From Allosalinactinospora lopnorensis (GTDB taxonomy: Bacteria; Actinomycetota; Actinomycetes; Streptosporangiales; Streptosporangiaceae): a stretch of DNA of 33,774 nucleotides. The stretch is from contig NZ_LAJC01000066.1 in NCBI RefSeq assembly GCF_000981225.1, forward strand, positions 1 through 33,774, in the 5' to 3' direction. The notes beneath the pieces are model-generated. The model ran no database searches and was not told the DNA's origin. It worked only from the letters and a program-made list of their open reading frames with translations. The stretch's first letter is position 1, and each line of letters opens with the position of its first letter. Below are positions 7,377 through 16,125 of the stretch, piece after piece. Both the position numbers and the translations under genes were made by a program.

Positions 7377-8077
7377 ATGGCGTCGAACTGGATCGCCTCA
7401 TTGACCGTGTCATAGGATGACCTGTTCGCGAGCTAGCCAGAACGCGTGGATCGACGGTGCTCTCACTTCTGGTACTCAGCAGGTACCGGAAGGTGTTCCT
7501 GGAACCGAAAGCGCAGGTGGAGCCGGGATGCGCTGACCTGCCGCACAGTCGCGGCCGGCCGCCGCGCCTCACGGCCGCCGGCCCGGTCCCCCCATCCGCC
7601 GCGCTCCTGACCGGCGATCCGGACGACGACCGGGATACATTCCGCCGTCCGTATTCGGCGGGCCGCCGTGTTCCGGTTCGATATCCGGTGCCGACGGTCG
7701 CTGCGCCCGCCCTTCCCTGCTGTTCCCTACTTCCCTTCTGTAGGCCCCGAAGTCCCCCGGTCGGCGTCCGTCCGGCGTCTCTTCCTCGTCCTCAGGCGGG
7801 GCCGCGGGCGCAGCCGAACGCGGCCGCGCCGCTGGCCGCCCGGCGGTATAGCACAGGCCCGCCGTACCGGCCGGAGGCGGGACCGGGCGGCCACCGTCTC
7901 TTTCCCACTGCCTGCGAACGCCGGGCCTGTGTACCTCGAAGAAGCCTTCTGAGCTGGAAACTCGACTATTGCACGGCCGGGCTGGGGCTGCTTTACCGCC
8001 GGTATACCGCCACTCTTCCCGCTTCGAGGACAGTTGAGTGTGTCGCCAACACCGAGGCGGTACGCCGAGGAGTCCTG

Positions 8078-8425
8078 ATGAACGACGCAAGCGAGGCGGA
8101 TGAAAACGCACCTGCCATGAAGCACGGAACCGCCTTCTGGTGGGAGATACACGAGTTCTCTGACGGTGCGCACCGCCAAGGGCCATGCGGTACCTGCGCC
8201 TCCGAGGATGTCGCACGTAGTTGTATCGAGGCGGCTCTGCACGCTGTCACCGATCCGGAGACCTACGCCTGGGGGCAGGTCAGCCGGATCCCTCTGAACT
8301 TCGGCACGTCGGCACGGTCATGGCCGCGGATTCCCATCGCCTGGGCCGCGCTCGGGCCAGGAGGGAGAGTGGCCTGGTTGCGTTCTCGTGGTTGGCCATC
8401 GGCCATGGAAGAAAGGGAATACGAG
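8078..8425 (+). CDS. Small protein of unknown function, in frame with the downstream XRE regulator
   Basis: The ATG at 8078 has a strong GAGGAG site 5 bases upstream, so translation starts here. The first 75 residues look like a real protein: KHGTAFWWEIHEFSDGAHRQ, then a Cys pair in GPCGTCASEDVARSC, then DPETYAWGQVSRIPLNF. I do not recognise a named family, though similar small proteins occur next to XRE/DUF397 pairs in actinomycetes. No stop codon separates it from the regulator start at 8426, so a 394-residue fusion (8078-9262) is possible. Alternatively a stop was lost, or a frameshift near 8315 moves reading to a frame ending at 8481 (SHRLGRARARRESGLVAF). The listed end is simply the base before the regulator's own start. 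Confidence 0.5.
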
Positions 8426-9262
8426 ATGCCGGTCGCCTTCAACAGCAAGAGCATCTCATCTTTATTGTCTTATTTCGGTAGCGAGGTGCGCCGATACCGG
8501 CACGCGGCGGGACTCACCCAGGAGGAGCTGGGCGAGCAGATGCACTACACCGCCGCGATGATCGGGCATATCGAGAATGCCAAGCGGATGCCCTCGCGCT
8601 CCTTCACCCAGCAGGCCGACCAGTTGCTTCATGCGGATGGCGCGCTGGTCAAGCTTTGGCCGCTGCTGACCCAGTCCGCTCACCCCGACTGGTTCCAGCA
8701 GATCGTCGAACTCGAGCGGGAAGCCTCCTCCATCCACGAGTTCGAGAGCGTGGCCGTTCCGGGCCTGCTGCAGACGGAGGCCTACGCGCGCGCGATCCTT
8801 ACCAGCGCCCGGCCAATGGACTCCGAGCTGCAGATCGAGCAACTCGTCGCCGCCCGAACCGACCGGCAGCGCATACTCAGCGGCCATGAACCGCCCCAGA
8901 TGGTGGTCACGCTCGATGAGGGAGTGCTCCGGCGCCGTATCGGCGGCGACAAGATCATGAGTGAGCAGCTCGGATACCTGCTGGAGATGTCCAGCATGCC
9001 GAGGGTGCATCTTCAGGTGATCCCGTTCAGCACCCGTGAGCACCCCGGCGGCATGACCCCATTCCGGATTATGGGTTTCCAGGAGGGGCCGGATGTCCTC
9101 TACGGGGAGACGTTCATCAACGGTCAGATGACCAACAGCGCCGATCAGGTCCGTCAACACAAGTTGGCGTTCAACCTGTTCCAGGCAAAGGCGCTTCCCA
9201 AGGATGATTCCCATGCCCTCATATACAGCATACAGAAAGATATAAACAATGGGTATGACTGA
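8426..9262 (+). CDS. XRE-family regulator with DUF5753 domain
   Basis: A 278-residue protein. The N-terminal helix-turn-helix (residues 15-70) reads VRRYRHAAGLTQEELGEQMHYTAAMIGHIENAKRMPSR in segments typical of XRE. The remainder is the DUF5753 effector domain: FQQIVELEREASSIHEFE, VPGLLQTEAYARAIL, then LDEGVLRRRIGG and VHLQVIPF. The ATG at 8426 has AAAGGGA upstream; an upstream in-frame start at 8078 would add 116 residues. The stop overlaps the DUF397 gene, the standard two-gene arrangement in Streptomyces-type genomes, where the pair influences development and antibiotic production. The signal and targets are unknown. Confidence 0.9.
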   Translation: MPVAFNSKSISSLLSYFGSEVRRYRHAAGLTQEELGEQMHYTAAMIGHIENAKRMPSRSFTQQADQLLHADGALVKLWPLLTQSAHPDWFQQIVELEREASSIHEFESVAVPGLLQTEAYARAILTSARPMDSELQIEQLVAARTDRQRILSGHEPPQMVVTLDEGVLRRRIGGDKIMSEQLGYLLEMSSMPRVHLQVIPFSTREHPGGMTPFRIMGFQEGPDVLYGETFINGQMTNSADQVRQHKLAFNLFQAKALPKDDSHALIYSIQKDINNGYD

Positions 9263-9446
9263 TCTTCCGTGGCGAAAGAGTACTTACAGTATGGGGAACG
9301 GGGGAAACTGTGTGGAAATTGCTAACGTGGAACACCGTGTCTACATCCAGGACAGCAAGCACCCGGACAGTCCCGCCCTTGAGTTCAGTTGCCAGCAGTG
9401 GCAGATCTTCGCTTCGGCGATCAAGAGTGACCAGATCGGTGACTGA
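9249..9446 (+). CDS. DUF397 small protein, partner of the XRE regulator
   Basis: A 65-residue DUF397 protein with the family hallmarks LPWRKSTYS, GGNCVEIA and VYIQDSKHPDSPALEF. It overlaps the end of the regulator gene by 14 bases. The start at 9249 is used because AGAAAGA lies 7 bases upstream; the ATG at 9255 (MTDLPWRKS) is an equally plausible start. In known pairs of this kind the DUF397 protein binds and antagonises the XRE regulator, toxin-antitoxin-like in layout but mainly regulatory; here that is inferred. Confidence 0.9.
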   Translation: MGMTDLPWRKSTYSMGNGGNCVEIANVEHRVYIQDSKHPDSPALEFSCQQWQIFASAIKSDQIGD

Positions 9447-9626
9447 CCCTTAGCGGAAGGACACGGTTACCGGTCGGGAGGCCCGGTCCGCGCGCTCACG
9501 CCCGTCGGCCGACCGGCATCCCGTCCGTACGGTTGCAGGGCGTGCCGTGCCGAGCGGTTGACCGCAGACACGGCAGCGGAACCGAGGATCGGCACACCAG
9601 CCGCCGCGGTTCGCCTGCCGGTGCAC

Positions 9627-9659
9627 CTGGGGCCTGAGGTCGGGCCTCCTCAGCCCCAG
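9627..9659 (+). terminator. Hairpin downstream of DUF397
   Basis: CTGGGGCCTGAGG pairs with CCTCAGCCCCAG, a 12-bp stem with one bulged base and an 8-base loop. It lies in the 357-base gap before the SARP gene, which otherwise contains no recognisable gene. Confidence 0.65.
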
Positions 9660-9803
9660 GTCGACGGCCGACGCAGCCGGGCGCCCGGGTCGCGCTGCGA
9701 TTGAGCCCGATCCGCCTCGAAAGCCCGGTGTCCGCCGGTACTGTATGACCGTGTTTATCCGGTCGGTAGGTGAACGGTCGTGGCGCCCACGACGGGGGGC
9801 CGT

Positions 9804-12588
9804 GTGAAGTATCGGGTACTCGGGCAGCTTGAGCTGTGGAACGGCGACCAGCAGATCCCGCTGGGGCCGGCGAAATGGCGGATGCTGCTGGCCGTCCTCC
9901 TGTGCGACGCGAACAAGGTGACCTCGCCCGACCGGCTGATCGAAGAGCTGTGGTCGGGGGAGCCTCCACAGAGCGCGAGCAAGCTCCTGCAGAACTACGT
10001 CTCCCGGGTGCGCCGGGCGCTGGGTGACGACTCCGGCCAGGTGCTGGTGACCCACGCGCACGGTTACCGGGCTCAGGCTACCGCCTGGTCGTCCGGCCGG
10101 ACGAGGTCGACGCCCACCAGTTCGAGCGTCAGGTCGAGCAGGGCAGGCGCGAGCTCGAACAGGGCTCGCCCGAGACCGCCGCCACCCAGCTCGGTGAAGC
10201 GCTCGAACTGTGGAGCGGCGCTCCCTTCGCCGACGTGCCGCCCACACAGGCCGTGGAGGCCGAGGCCGCGCGCCTGGAGGCATGCCGCGCGCAGGCGCAG
10301 GAGATCCGCATCGAGGCCCAGCTCCGTCTCGGCCGGCACGAGGCGGTTCTGGGCGAGCTGGAGACCCTGGTGGCCGCGCACCCGCTGCGTGAGGGCCTGC
10401 GGGGCAAGCTCATGCTGGCGCTGCACCGGTCCGGCAGACGCGACGACGCACTGGCGGCCTATCGGGACCTGCGACACGTGCTGATCGAGGAACTGGGCGT
10501 CGAGCCGAGCCCTTCGCTGCAGGAGCTTGAGCGGCAGATCCTCAACGCCGACGCCGAGCTGCTCGCGAAATCGGCCCCGGCGGACGGCCGCGCGAACGCC
10601 GCACCGCAGTCATCTGAGGCGAAACCCCGCCAGCTTCCGCACGCCAACACCACCTTCATCGGCAGGGACAGCGAGATCGCCGTGCTCCGGCAGCTCCTGG
10701 GCGACGGCGACCGGGAAGCCGTGGCGATCTCGACCATCCACGGCACCGGAGGGGTGGGCAAGTCGGCTCTGACCCTCCATGTCGCACACAGACTCGCCGA
10801 CCGTTTCCCCGACGGCCAGCTCTACGTCGATCTGCACGGTGTCACGGAGGGGCTCTCCCCCGTTGCGCCCGGCGAGGTTCTGTGCCGCTTCCTGACCGCG
10901 CTCGGTGTGGAGCGGACGGCCGTGCCGGACAACGTCGACGAGGCCGCGTCCATGTTCCGCTCCCTGGTCGCGGACCGCCGCCTGCTCGTCGTGCTCGACA
11001 ATGCCGCAAACGTGGAACAGGTCCGCCCGCTCCTGCCGGCCGGGGAGGGATGCGCCGCGCTGATCACCAGCCGCGAGATACTCGCGACGCTGGAGGGCGC
11101 GACCCACATGTATCTGGGCGTGCTGTTCCACGACCAGGCGACCGCTCTGCTGAAGCAGATGGTCGGCGCGGAGCGGGTCGAGGCCGAGCCGGAAGCGGTG
11201 GACGCGCTTATCCAGATGTGCGGGGGACTGCCCTTGGCACTGCGGATCATCGGCGCCCGGTTGGCCGCCCGCCCGGGCTGGACCCTGCGTTCCTTCACCG
11301 ACCGGCTGGCCGATACGCAGAACCGCTTGGACGAGCTGCGCGTCGGCGACCTGACGGTCCGCGCGAGCTTTCACGCCAGTTACGAGGCTTCTGCCACAGC
11401 CAGCGTTCCATCGACCAGCACGCGGCGAGCGCGTTCCGGCTCTTCGGGGTGGTGCCCGGGCCGGACGTGAGCCTCCCGGTGGCGGCCGCGCTCTTCGATC
11501 TCACCACCACGCGGGCCGAGGACGCCCTTGAGCGGTTGGTCGATGCGCACCTGCTGCGCAGTCCCGCCCCGGGGCGCTACCAGATGCACGACCTGCTGCG
11601 CCTGTTCGCCCGCGAACAGGCGCAGCAGGAGGAGCCCGCTGCCGAGCGAGAGGCGGCGCTGGAGCGCCTTGTGCGCTACTACCTGGTCACCGCGCAGGAG
11701 GCGGTCATCCTTCTCGACCCCTCCCGGCCGGTACCGATGCGCTCGGTCGTCGAGGGCGTCAACCGGTCGCTCCCGTTCAAATCCCGTAAAGAGGCCGACG
11801 CGTGGCTTGAGGCCGAACACGCGAACCTGGTGGCCACTGTTACGCACGCCGTTACCCAGACGGACTCCGTCGCGCGTTATGCGGTATGGCTGACCCAGCC
11901 GCTGCAGTGGTTCCTCTACCCGCGGGCACGAACCCAGGACCTGCAGACCATCAATGAGCTCGCCCTCGGCGCCGCGCGCCGGCTCGGTGATCCGGAAAGC
12001 GAGGCGCTGGCCCTCAACAACCTGTCCGCCGCGCACTGGCTGCACCGGCGGTACGACGAGATGCGGGCGTGCCTTGAGTCCGCGCTCGCCGTCTGGCGCG
12101 GACTCGGCGACCACCGGGGCGAGCAGCGCTCCCTGTGCAACCTGGCCGACGCACTGACGGAACTGGAACTCTACGAAGAGGCCATCTCGGTACAAGAGCG
12201 CCAGCTGAGCGCCGCGCGTGAGCTCGGCGACCGGGTGGCCGAACTGACCGGCCTCGCCAACCTCGGCCGCGCCTACCAAGGGCTCGGCCGCACGAGTGAG
12301 GCCCTGGCATGCTTCGAGCAGAGCCTTGAGCACGCTCGCCGGATCGGTGATGCCAACCACGAGGGGTACGCCCTGTACGAGATCGGTGTCCTCAAGTCCG
12401 AGATCGGCGCCGCGACCATGGACCAGGAGATGATCGAGGAGGGGTGGGCGGAGATCGAGCGTGCCCTTCCGGTCTGCATGCAGCGCGAGACGTACACGAG
12501 CTGGCGGGGGCACGCGTGGAGCGCGTTCTTCCCCGTGTGCATGAGCATGGGGGCCACGTGGGACTCCGGCAATCCGGTGCGCTTCTGA
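9804..12588 (+). pseudogene. SARP-family regulator (AfsR-type: BTAD, NB-ARC, TPR) broken by two frameshifts
   Basis: A large Streptomyces antibiotic regulatory protein, spread over three frames. Frame one (from GTG 9804, after a G-rich site) encodes the winged helix: VKYRVLGQLELWNGD to QNYVSRVRRALGDD and HAHGYR. At about 10068-10081 about 14 extra bases, containing a second TACCG, shift reading. Frame two then gives the BTAD domain (LVVRPDEVDAHQFERQ, LRHVLIEELGVEPSPSLQELE) and an NB-ARC ATPase (P-loop HGTGGVGKSAL, Walker B LLVVLDNA, GLPLALRIIGA). Near 11391 a one-base loss moves to frame three: AFRLFGVVPGPDVSLP, then TPR repeats (ALALNNLSAAHWLHRRYDEM, GLANLGRAYQGLGRTSEAL) to the end. Intact relatives of about 900-950 residues activate biosynthetic clusters. 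Loss here could leave the nearby polyketide cluster silent. Confidence 0.85.
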
Positions 12589-12646
12589 AGAGTGGCGGGG
12601 TCGGCTCGGGAGTGGCCTCCGCCGCAGCGGCGAGCGGCGCCTGCCC

Positions 12647-13495
12647 TCAGGCGGGCCGGGATTCCGGGAGGATCCGGCGCAGCAAGGGGCCTCGCGACGG
12701 GCGGCGCTGCCACTCGCGCGGATAGCCCAGGGACACCTCTTCGAAGCGGACCCCGTTATGCCAGGTGGTGCGGGGGATATGCAGGTGGCCGTAGACCACG
12801 GCGGTCGCCGCGAAGCGCCGATGCCAGTCGGCCGTGTGTTCGGTGCCGCACCACTGGGCGAACTCGGGGTAGTACAGCGGCCGGGTGACCTCGCGGATGG
12901 TGGGCCAGTGGTTGACCAGGACCACCGGCGTTCCCGCAAGTGAGGCGAGCCGGTTCTCGGTGTACTCGACCCGCGCCGCGCACCAGGCGTCGCGGGTGGG
13001 GTAGGGGTCCGGGTGCAGCATGAACTCGTCGGCGCACACCACACCGGACTCGTACGCACGCTCCAGAGCCGCCTCTTTCGTCCGGGTCCCGGGCGGCAGG
13101 AACGAGTAGTCGTACAGTACGAACAGGGGGGCGATGGCGACGTCTCCGTTCTCGCCCGCCCACAACGGATAGGGGTCTTCGGGCGTCACGACTCCGAGGG
13201 ACCTGCATAGCTCCACCAGGTGCCGGTAGCGTCCCTCTCCGCGGAGCCGGACGGGATCGCTCCCGTGCGTCCACAATTCGTGATTTCCGGGAACCCAGAT
13301 CACCTTTGCGAACCGTTTGCTCAGTAGCTCCAGAGCCAATTTGATATCGGCGACCAGCTCTCCGATATCACCGGCGATTATCAGCCAATCACTCTCCGAG
13401 TCGGGTTGGATCTCGTTGAGGATTTTTCTGTTCTCAGCGTAGCTGATGTGCAGATCACTTACCGCGAGCAGGCTGCCGGGGGTCTGAGAATTCAC
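12647..13495 (-). CDS. Metallophosphoesterase (calcineurin-like)
   Basis: A 282-residue protein with all five metal-binding motifs of the calcineurin-like phosphoesterase fold: SDLH (Asp14, His16), AGDIGE (Asp43), GNHELW (Asn71, His72), VNHWP (His196) and YGHLHI (His237, His239). The GTG at 13495 follows an AGGAA site; an in-frame extension upstream is Arg/Pro-rich and unlikely. It lacks signal peptide and membrane segments, so it should be cytoplasmic. Substrate (nucleotide, phosphoprotein or phosphodiester) cannot be told from sequence. It converges on the SARP gene and is not obviously part of either neighbour's function. Confidence 0.88.
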   Translation of the reverse strand: MNSQTPGSLLAVSDLHISYAENRKILNEIQPDSESDWLIIAGDIGELVADIKLALELLSKRFAKVIWVPGNHELWTHGSDPVRLRGEGRYRHLVELCRSLGVVTPEDPYPLWAGENGDVAIAPLFVLYDYSFLPPGTRTKEAALERAYESGVVCADEFMLHPDPYPTRDAWCAARVEYTENRLASLAGTPVVLVNHWPTIREVTRPLYYPEFAQWCGTEHTADWHRRFAATAVVYGHLHIPRTTWHNGVRFEEVSLGYPREWQRRPSRGPLLRRILPESRPA

Positions 13496-13712
13496 GCCCC
13501 TATTCCTACCACACCGTATGTGCGTGCTTCTAACCCGCCGAGGGCGGCCGCAATGCCGGAGCCGCGGACGGGAATTCGTAGTTAATGGCGTTCGCAGAGC
13601 CCGTGCCGTCGGCCGTGCCGCCGGATGGCGGGGTGGGCCGCCGGCCCCTGGCGCGAGGCCGAAGGGGTGCGCCATCGGCGCGGGTAAGCCGATTACGGAG
13701 GGAAGGCCGACG

Positions 13713-14546
13713 CTAGTGCGGCGACGCTTCGGTATGTCTGCGGCCGGTGCTGTTCTCTTCCTCGCCCGTTCCCCTGTCGGGGAACATCTGCCGGAACGAG
13801 AAGTTCCAATCGGTGTCGGCTGTTTCCAGGGCGTGGGTAATGAATTCCACCGCCTGCCGCCGCATTCGGAGGGACCAGTCCGATTTCTCTTCGGACACCA
13901 TGTGGACGAAGTCGAGGACTCCGGCGTTTCTGAGGGCGACGAAATCGGCGAGTTCGTCGTCGACCGTTTCGGCCAGTTCGTCGTCGAGGAAGTACGCTCC
14001 CCGCGGGGAGTCGCCGGCGAGTTTGAAGTACTCGGCCAGTCCGAGGATGTGCTTCAGCCGCGGATTGGGCAGGGAAGCCGAGGGAGGGGCGAGCAGCTCC
14101 CGGATGTAGCTGGGGGAGATGGAGCCGAACCGGTTGTCCCGGCTGATCGAGCTCGCTACTTCTTCGGGTGTGTAGGGCTTGCGGCCGGTCGGGTAGACGA
14201 CCGCGAACAGGCGGCCCAGCTTGGCGGAGAAGGACGCGCGCGGCCGCTCGCCGCTCTTTCGCTCCCGCCGCCCTTCGATAAAGGCCGCGGGGGACACATC
14301 GAGCGCGGTGGCCAGGTACTCGACTGTCTGCAGCGTGGGGTTGTCCCGGTGACCCTTGCGGAGATGGGAGATGTAGCCGTCGGTGATGTCGCCCCCGAGA
14401 TCATTGATGATCTGGGCGAGTTCGGTGTTGGTGTAGCGGTTCCGGTGTCCGGCGGGGGCGCGGCACAGACCGTCAAGGATGGCAGCGAATGTCGGCTGCC
14501 GGCACTCGGTGGCGATTTTTCCCTCCGTGGTGACACGCAGTACCAT
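13713..14546 (-). CDS. Double-headed EspR-like DNA-binding regulator A
   Basis: About 267-277 residues. The N-terminal half has one helix-turn-helix unit (TFAAILDGLC, YTNTELAQIINDLGGDITDGYISHLRKGHRDNP, LATALDVSPAAFI). The C-terminal half has a second unit followed by the long helix typical of mycobacterial EspR (FSAKLGRLFAVVYPTGRKPYTPEEVA, ISPSYIRELL, AEYFKLAGD, AYFLDDELAETVDDELADFVALRNAGV). So an EspR-type HTH seems duplicated within one chain. Paralog B (16126-16899) aligns along the full length. The start is unclear: ATG at 14546 lacks a good ribosome site, whereas a perfect GGAGGG lies just before an ATC at 14516 that aligns exactly with the paralog's first codon. EspR is a nucleoid-associated regulator of secretion in mycobacteria; the target here is unknown. 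Confidence 0.85.
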   Translation of the reverse strand: MVLRVTTEGKIATECRQPTFAAILDGLCRAPAGHRNRYTNTELAQIINDLGGDITDGYISHLRKGHRDNPTLQTVEYLATALDVSPAAFIEGRRERKSGERPRASFSAKLGRLFAVVYPTGRKPYTPEEVASSISRDNRFGSISPSYIRELLAPPSASLPNPRLKHILGLAEYFKLAGDSPRGAYFLDDELAETVDDELADFVALRNAGVLDFVHMVSEEKSDWSLRMRRQAVEFITHALETADTDWNFSFRQMFPDRGTGEEENSTGRRHTEASPH

Positions 14547-14549
14547 CAC

Positions 14550-14567
14550 CTGCACTCTGGTGTGCAG
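14550..14567. promoter_or_regulatory. Inverted repeat at the 5' end of EspR-like gene A
   Basis: CTGCAC and GTGCAG flank six bases. Its position over the upstream candidate starts and ahead of the GGAGGG at 14521-14526 suits an autoregulatory operator, but this is inference. Confidence 0.35.
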
Positions 14568-15108
14568 ATCGCCCTGGCGCGCCGCTCCCGGCCCGCGGAC
14601 GACCGCTCGGTGCCAAAGGTGTCTGTGTTTCCTGTTCGGCGGGTGAGAAACCGTTCCCGGACTTTACTTTGCTCCCGGCCCCTCTACCCGTATGTATGTG
14701 ACGACACCATACACTACAGAGTCGGGTGTAGAGTTCGCTTCCGCGGTCGACTTTGCCGGTGGGATCGAATCGGTGCCGAGCTGCGACCAAAAGCCACGTG
14801 CGTTCCGCAGCGGAAATAAGGACTCGTTACACGAACGGTCTCAAGACCTTCCGAACCCTTAAGGGGAGGTCGCCCCTATTGGCGGTTTCCGTCCGCTCCG
14901 TGGAGAGACAACGGAGAATCCCAGGATCCGGAAATAGCGAAACGGCGAAGGAGGCGGTTCCGGCCGGTGAAGTGCGAGAGCACGCCCGGCCGGTCCGGGG
15001 GCCGCCCGGAAAAGCGGTGGTGGACCGGGCCCGCCGCGTTCAGCCGGCCACAGCTCCCGGGTGAGCGGCACGCGTCGCGGACCGGTGGGGCGCCGCCCGC
15101 TGTTCCGG
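14568..15108. other. Intergenic region upstream of EspR-like gene A
   Basis: No gene is supported. The stretch 14640-14740 is A/T-richer and contains an inverted repeat TGTATG / CATACA with a 9-base gap at 14693-14713, probably within the minus-strand promoter area. A 10-base palindrome CCCTTAAGGG lies at 14856-14865. The remainder up to the roadblock stop is G/C-rich without clear structure. Confidence 0.35.
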
Positions 15109-15561
15109 TCACATCTCTTCGTCGAGGCCGCTTTCGGCCGGGTGCGATCGCCATCCCCGGGGCAGGGCCCAAAGATGGGGGCCGACCTGGCGCACCAGTC
15201 GGTTCGTCTCGTAGGCGACTACGCCGATGTCGCAGCTTGTCTCGGCCACAAGGCAGAAGTGCGCGCTGTCCCCCGCGGGCAGGGTGAAGAGGAAAGCGCC
15301 GTCCATTTCCACGACGGTCTGGCGAACCTCATTGGCGCCCAGCTGGTCGCGCGCGCCCCGCGTCAGGCTGGAGAAGCCCGAGACGATCGCGGCGAGGCGC
15401 TCCGCGCGATCGCGGTCGATCCCGAGGGAGGCCGCCAGGAGCAGGCCGTCCTGTGCCAGGAGGATCGCCTCGCGTGCGCCCGCCACACGGGCCACAAGAT
15501 CGGTTAGCAGCCAGTCCAGCGTGGCGGAGGCCGAATTGGGGATGGTCATCGGCTCGGTCAT
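15109..15561 (-). CDS. Roadblock/LC7-domain protein
   Basis: A 150-residue protein with a roadblock/LC7 (MglB-like) fold: LDWLLTDLVARVAGAREAILLAQDGLLLAAS at the start, then LAAIVSGFSSLTRGARDQL and FLFTLPAGDSAHFCLVAETSCDIGVVAYE. The ATG at 15561 has GGAGGG 3 bases away; ATG 15549 is an alternative. In actinomycetes such proteins are usually encoded in conservon (cvn) operons with a histidine kinase, a DUF742 protein and a Ras-like GTPase, and act on the GTPase. None of those partners is adjacent here, which is unusual. It is flanked on both sides by EspR-like regulators on the same strand, with about 550 bases on each side, so it probably has its own promoter. Confidence 0.9.
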   Translation of the reverse strand: MTEPMTIPNSASATLDWLLTDLVARVAGAREAILLAQDGLLLAASLGIDRDRAERLAAIVSGFSSLTRGARDQLGANEVRQTVVEMDGAFLFTLPAGDSAHFCLVAETSCDIGVVAYETNRLVRQVGPHLWALPRGWRSHPAESGLDEEM

Positions 15562-16125
15562 GGACCCTCCAGGGTTTCGTGGTCACTACTGCCGTCCAAG
15601 CGCTGCCCTTCGCGAGTGGCCGCGGCCCGGAACGCGTTCCTCGTTGCCCGGGTGTTTGCCGGGATGCCCGTCGCCGGTGTTCCCGCGCAGCGCGCAATGC
15701 CTGCGCGGGCGCAGGTGAGCGGGGAAGGGGCCAGCGTCGAGCGTCCACGAAGAGAGGCGTGAGTTGCTCCCTCCGCTCCTCGGCACCCGGTCGCGGGGGA
15801 GCAGCGGTGGTCCGGCATAGTGGGACCGGAGAGGGCAATTTCTACTCCCAGCGTAGAAAGCGTTAGCTCTGCTCTCTTTTAGTAGACAGTGCTGGCACAT
15901 GGGAGTTTAGGTTCACAGGGGCGCGGTGTTCAACCATAGTGGCGAACTCTTGCTGGTTTTTCTATGTCAGTAGAATCGCGGCGAAGCGGTGGACGCCCCT
16001 GTTCCGCGCCCCGCGCGATTCGTTCGAATGGCGCGTCCGATCACCGCTCGGGGCGAGCCCGGCGCCCGGGCGGGCCGGTTCGGCCGTGTCCATACAGCCC
16101 GCCGCTCCGGTGCGGGCGCCGTCGG
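15562..16125. other. Intergenic region between the roadblock gene and EspR-like gene B
   Basis: I see no supported gene in these 564 bases. The part nearest the roadblock start is G/C-rich; 15830-15980 is A/T-richer and holds the two related inverted repeats (15839-15859 and 15960-15975), probably marking the promoter zone for the roadblock gene. Confidence 0.35.
15839..15859. promoter_or_regulatory. Inverted repeat TTTCTAC-N7-GTAGAAA upstream of the roadblock gene
   Basis: A perfect 7-bp inverted repeat around seven bases, with a related weaker copy TTCTA-N6-TAGAA at 15960-15975. The left arm contains TCTACTC, a string that recurs at 17132-17138 and 17340-17346. This is a candidate shared operator. 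Confidence 0.45.

Larger units (their letters stand above)
7195..8077. other. Long intergenic region between STAS operon and the 8078 gene
   Basis: I see no convincing gene in these 883 bases; open frames here are Arg/Pro-rich and lack ribosome sites. Beyond the promoter and palindrome at 7320-7376, there is an inverted repeat GGTAC / GTACC spaced by 7 bases at 7471-7487. A cluster of TACCGCC motifs occurs as GGCGGTATA at 7842, two direct copies 11 bases apart at 7994-8011, and inverted at 8056. The last two lie immediately upstream of the 8078 start and could be regulator sites. Confidence 0.4.

Noticed and set aside
7457-8077. Upstream part of the long frame that ends in the XRE regulator
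   Set aside because: Pro/Arg-rich translation with no motif and no ribosome site at its start; GAGGAG before 8078 marks the true start.
14856-14865. Palindrome CCCTTAAGGG as an operator
   Set aside because: Too short, and far from any promoter hexamers, to claim a function.
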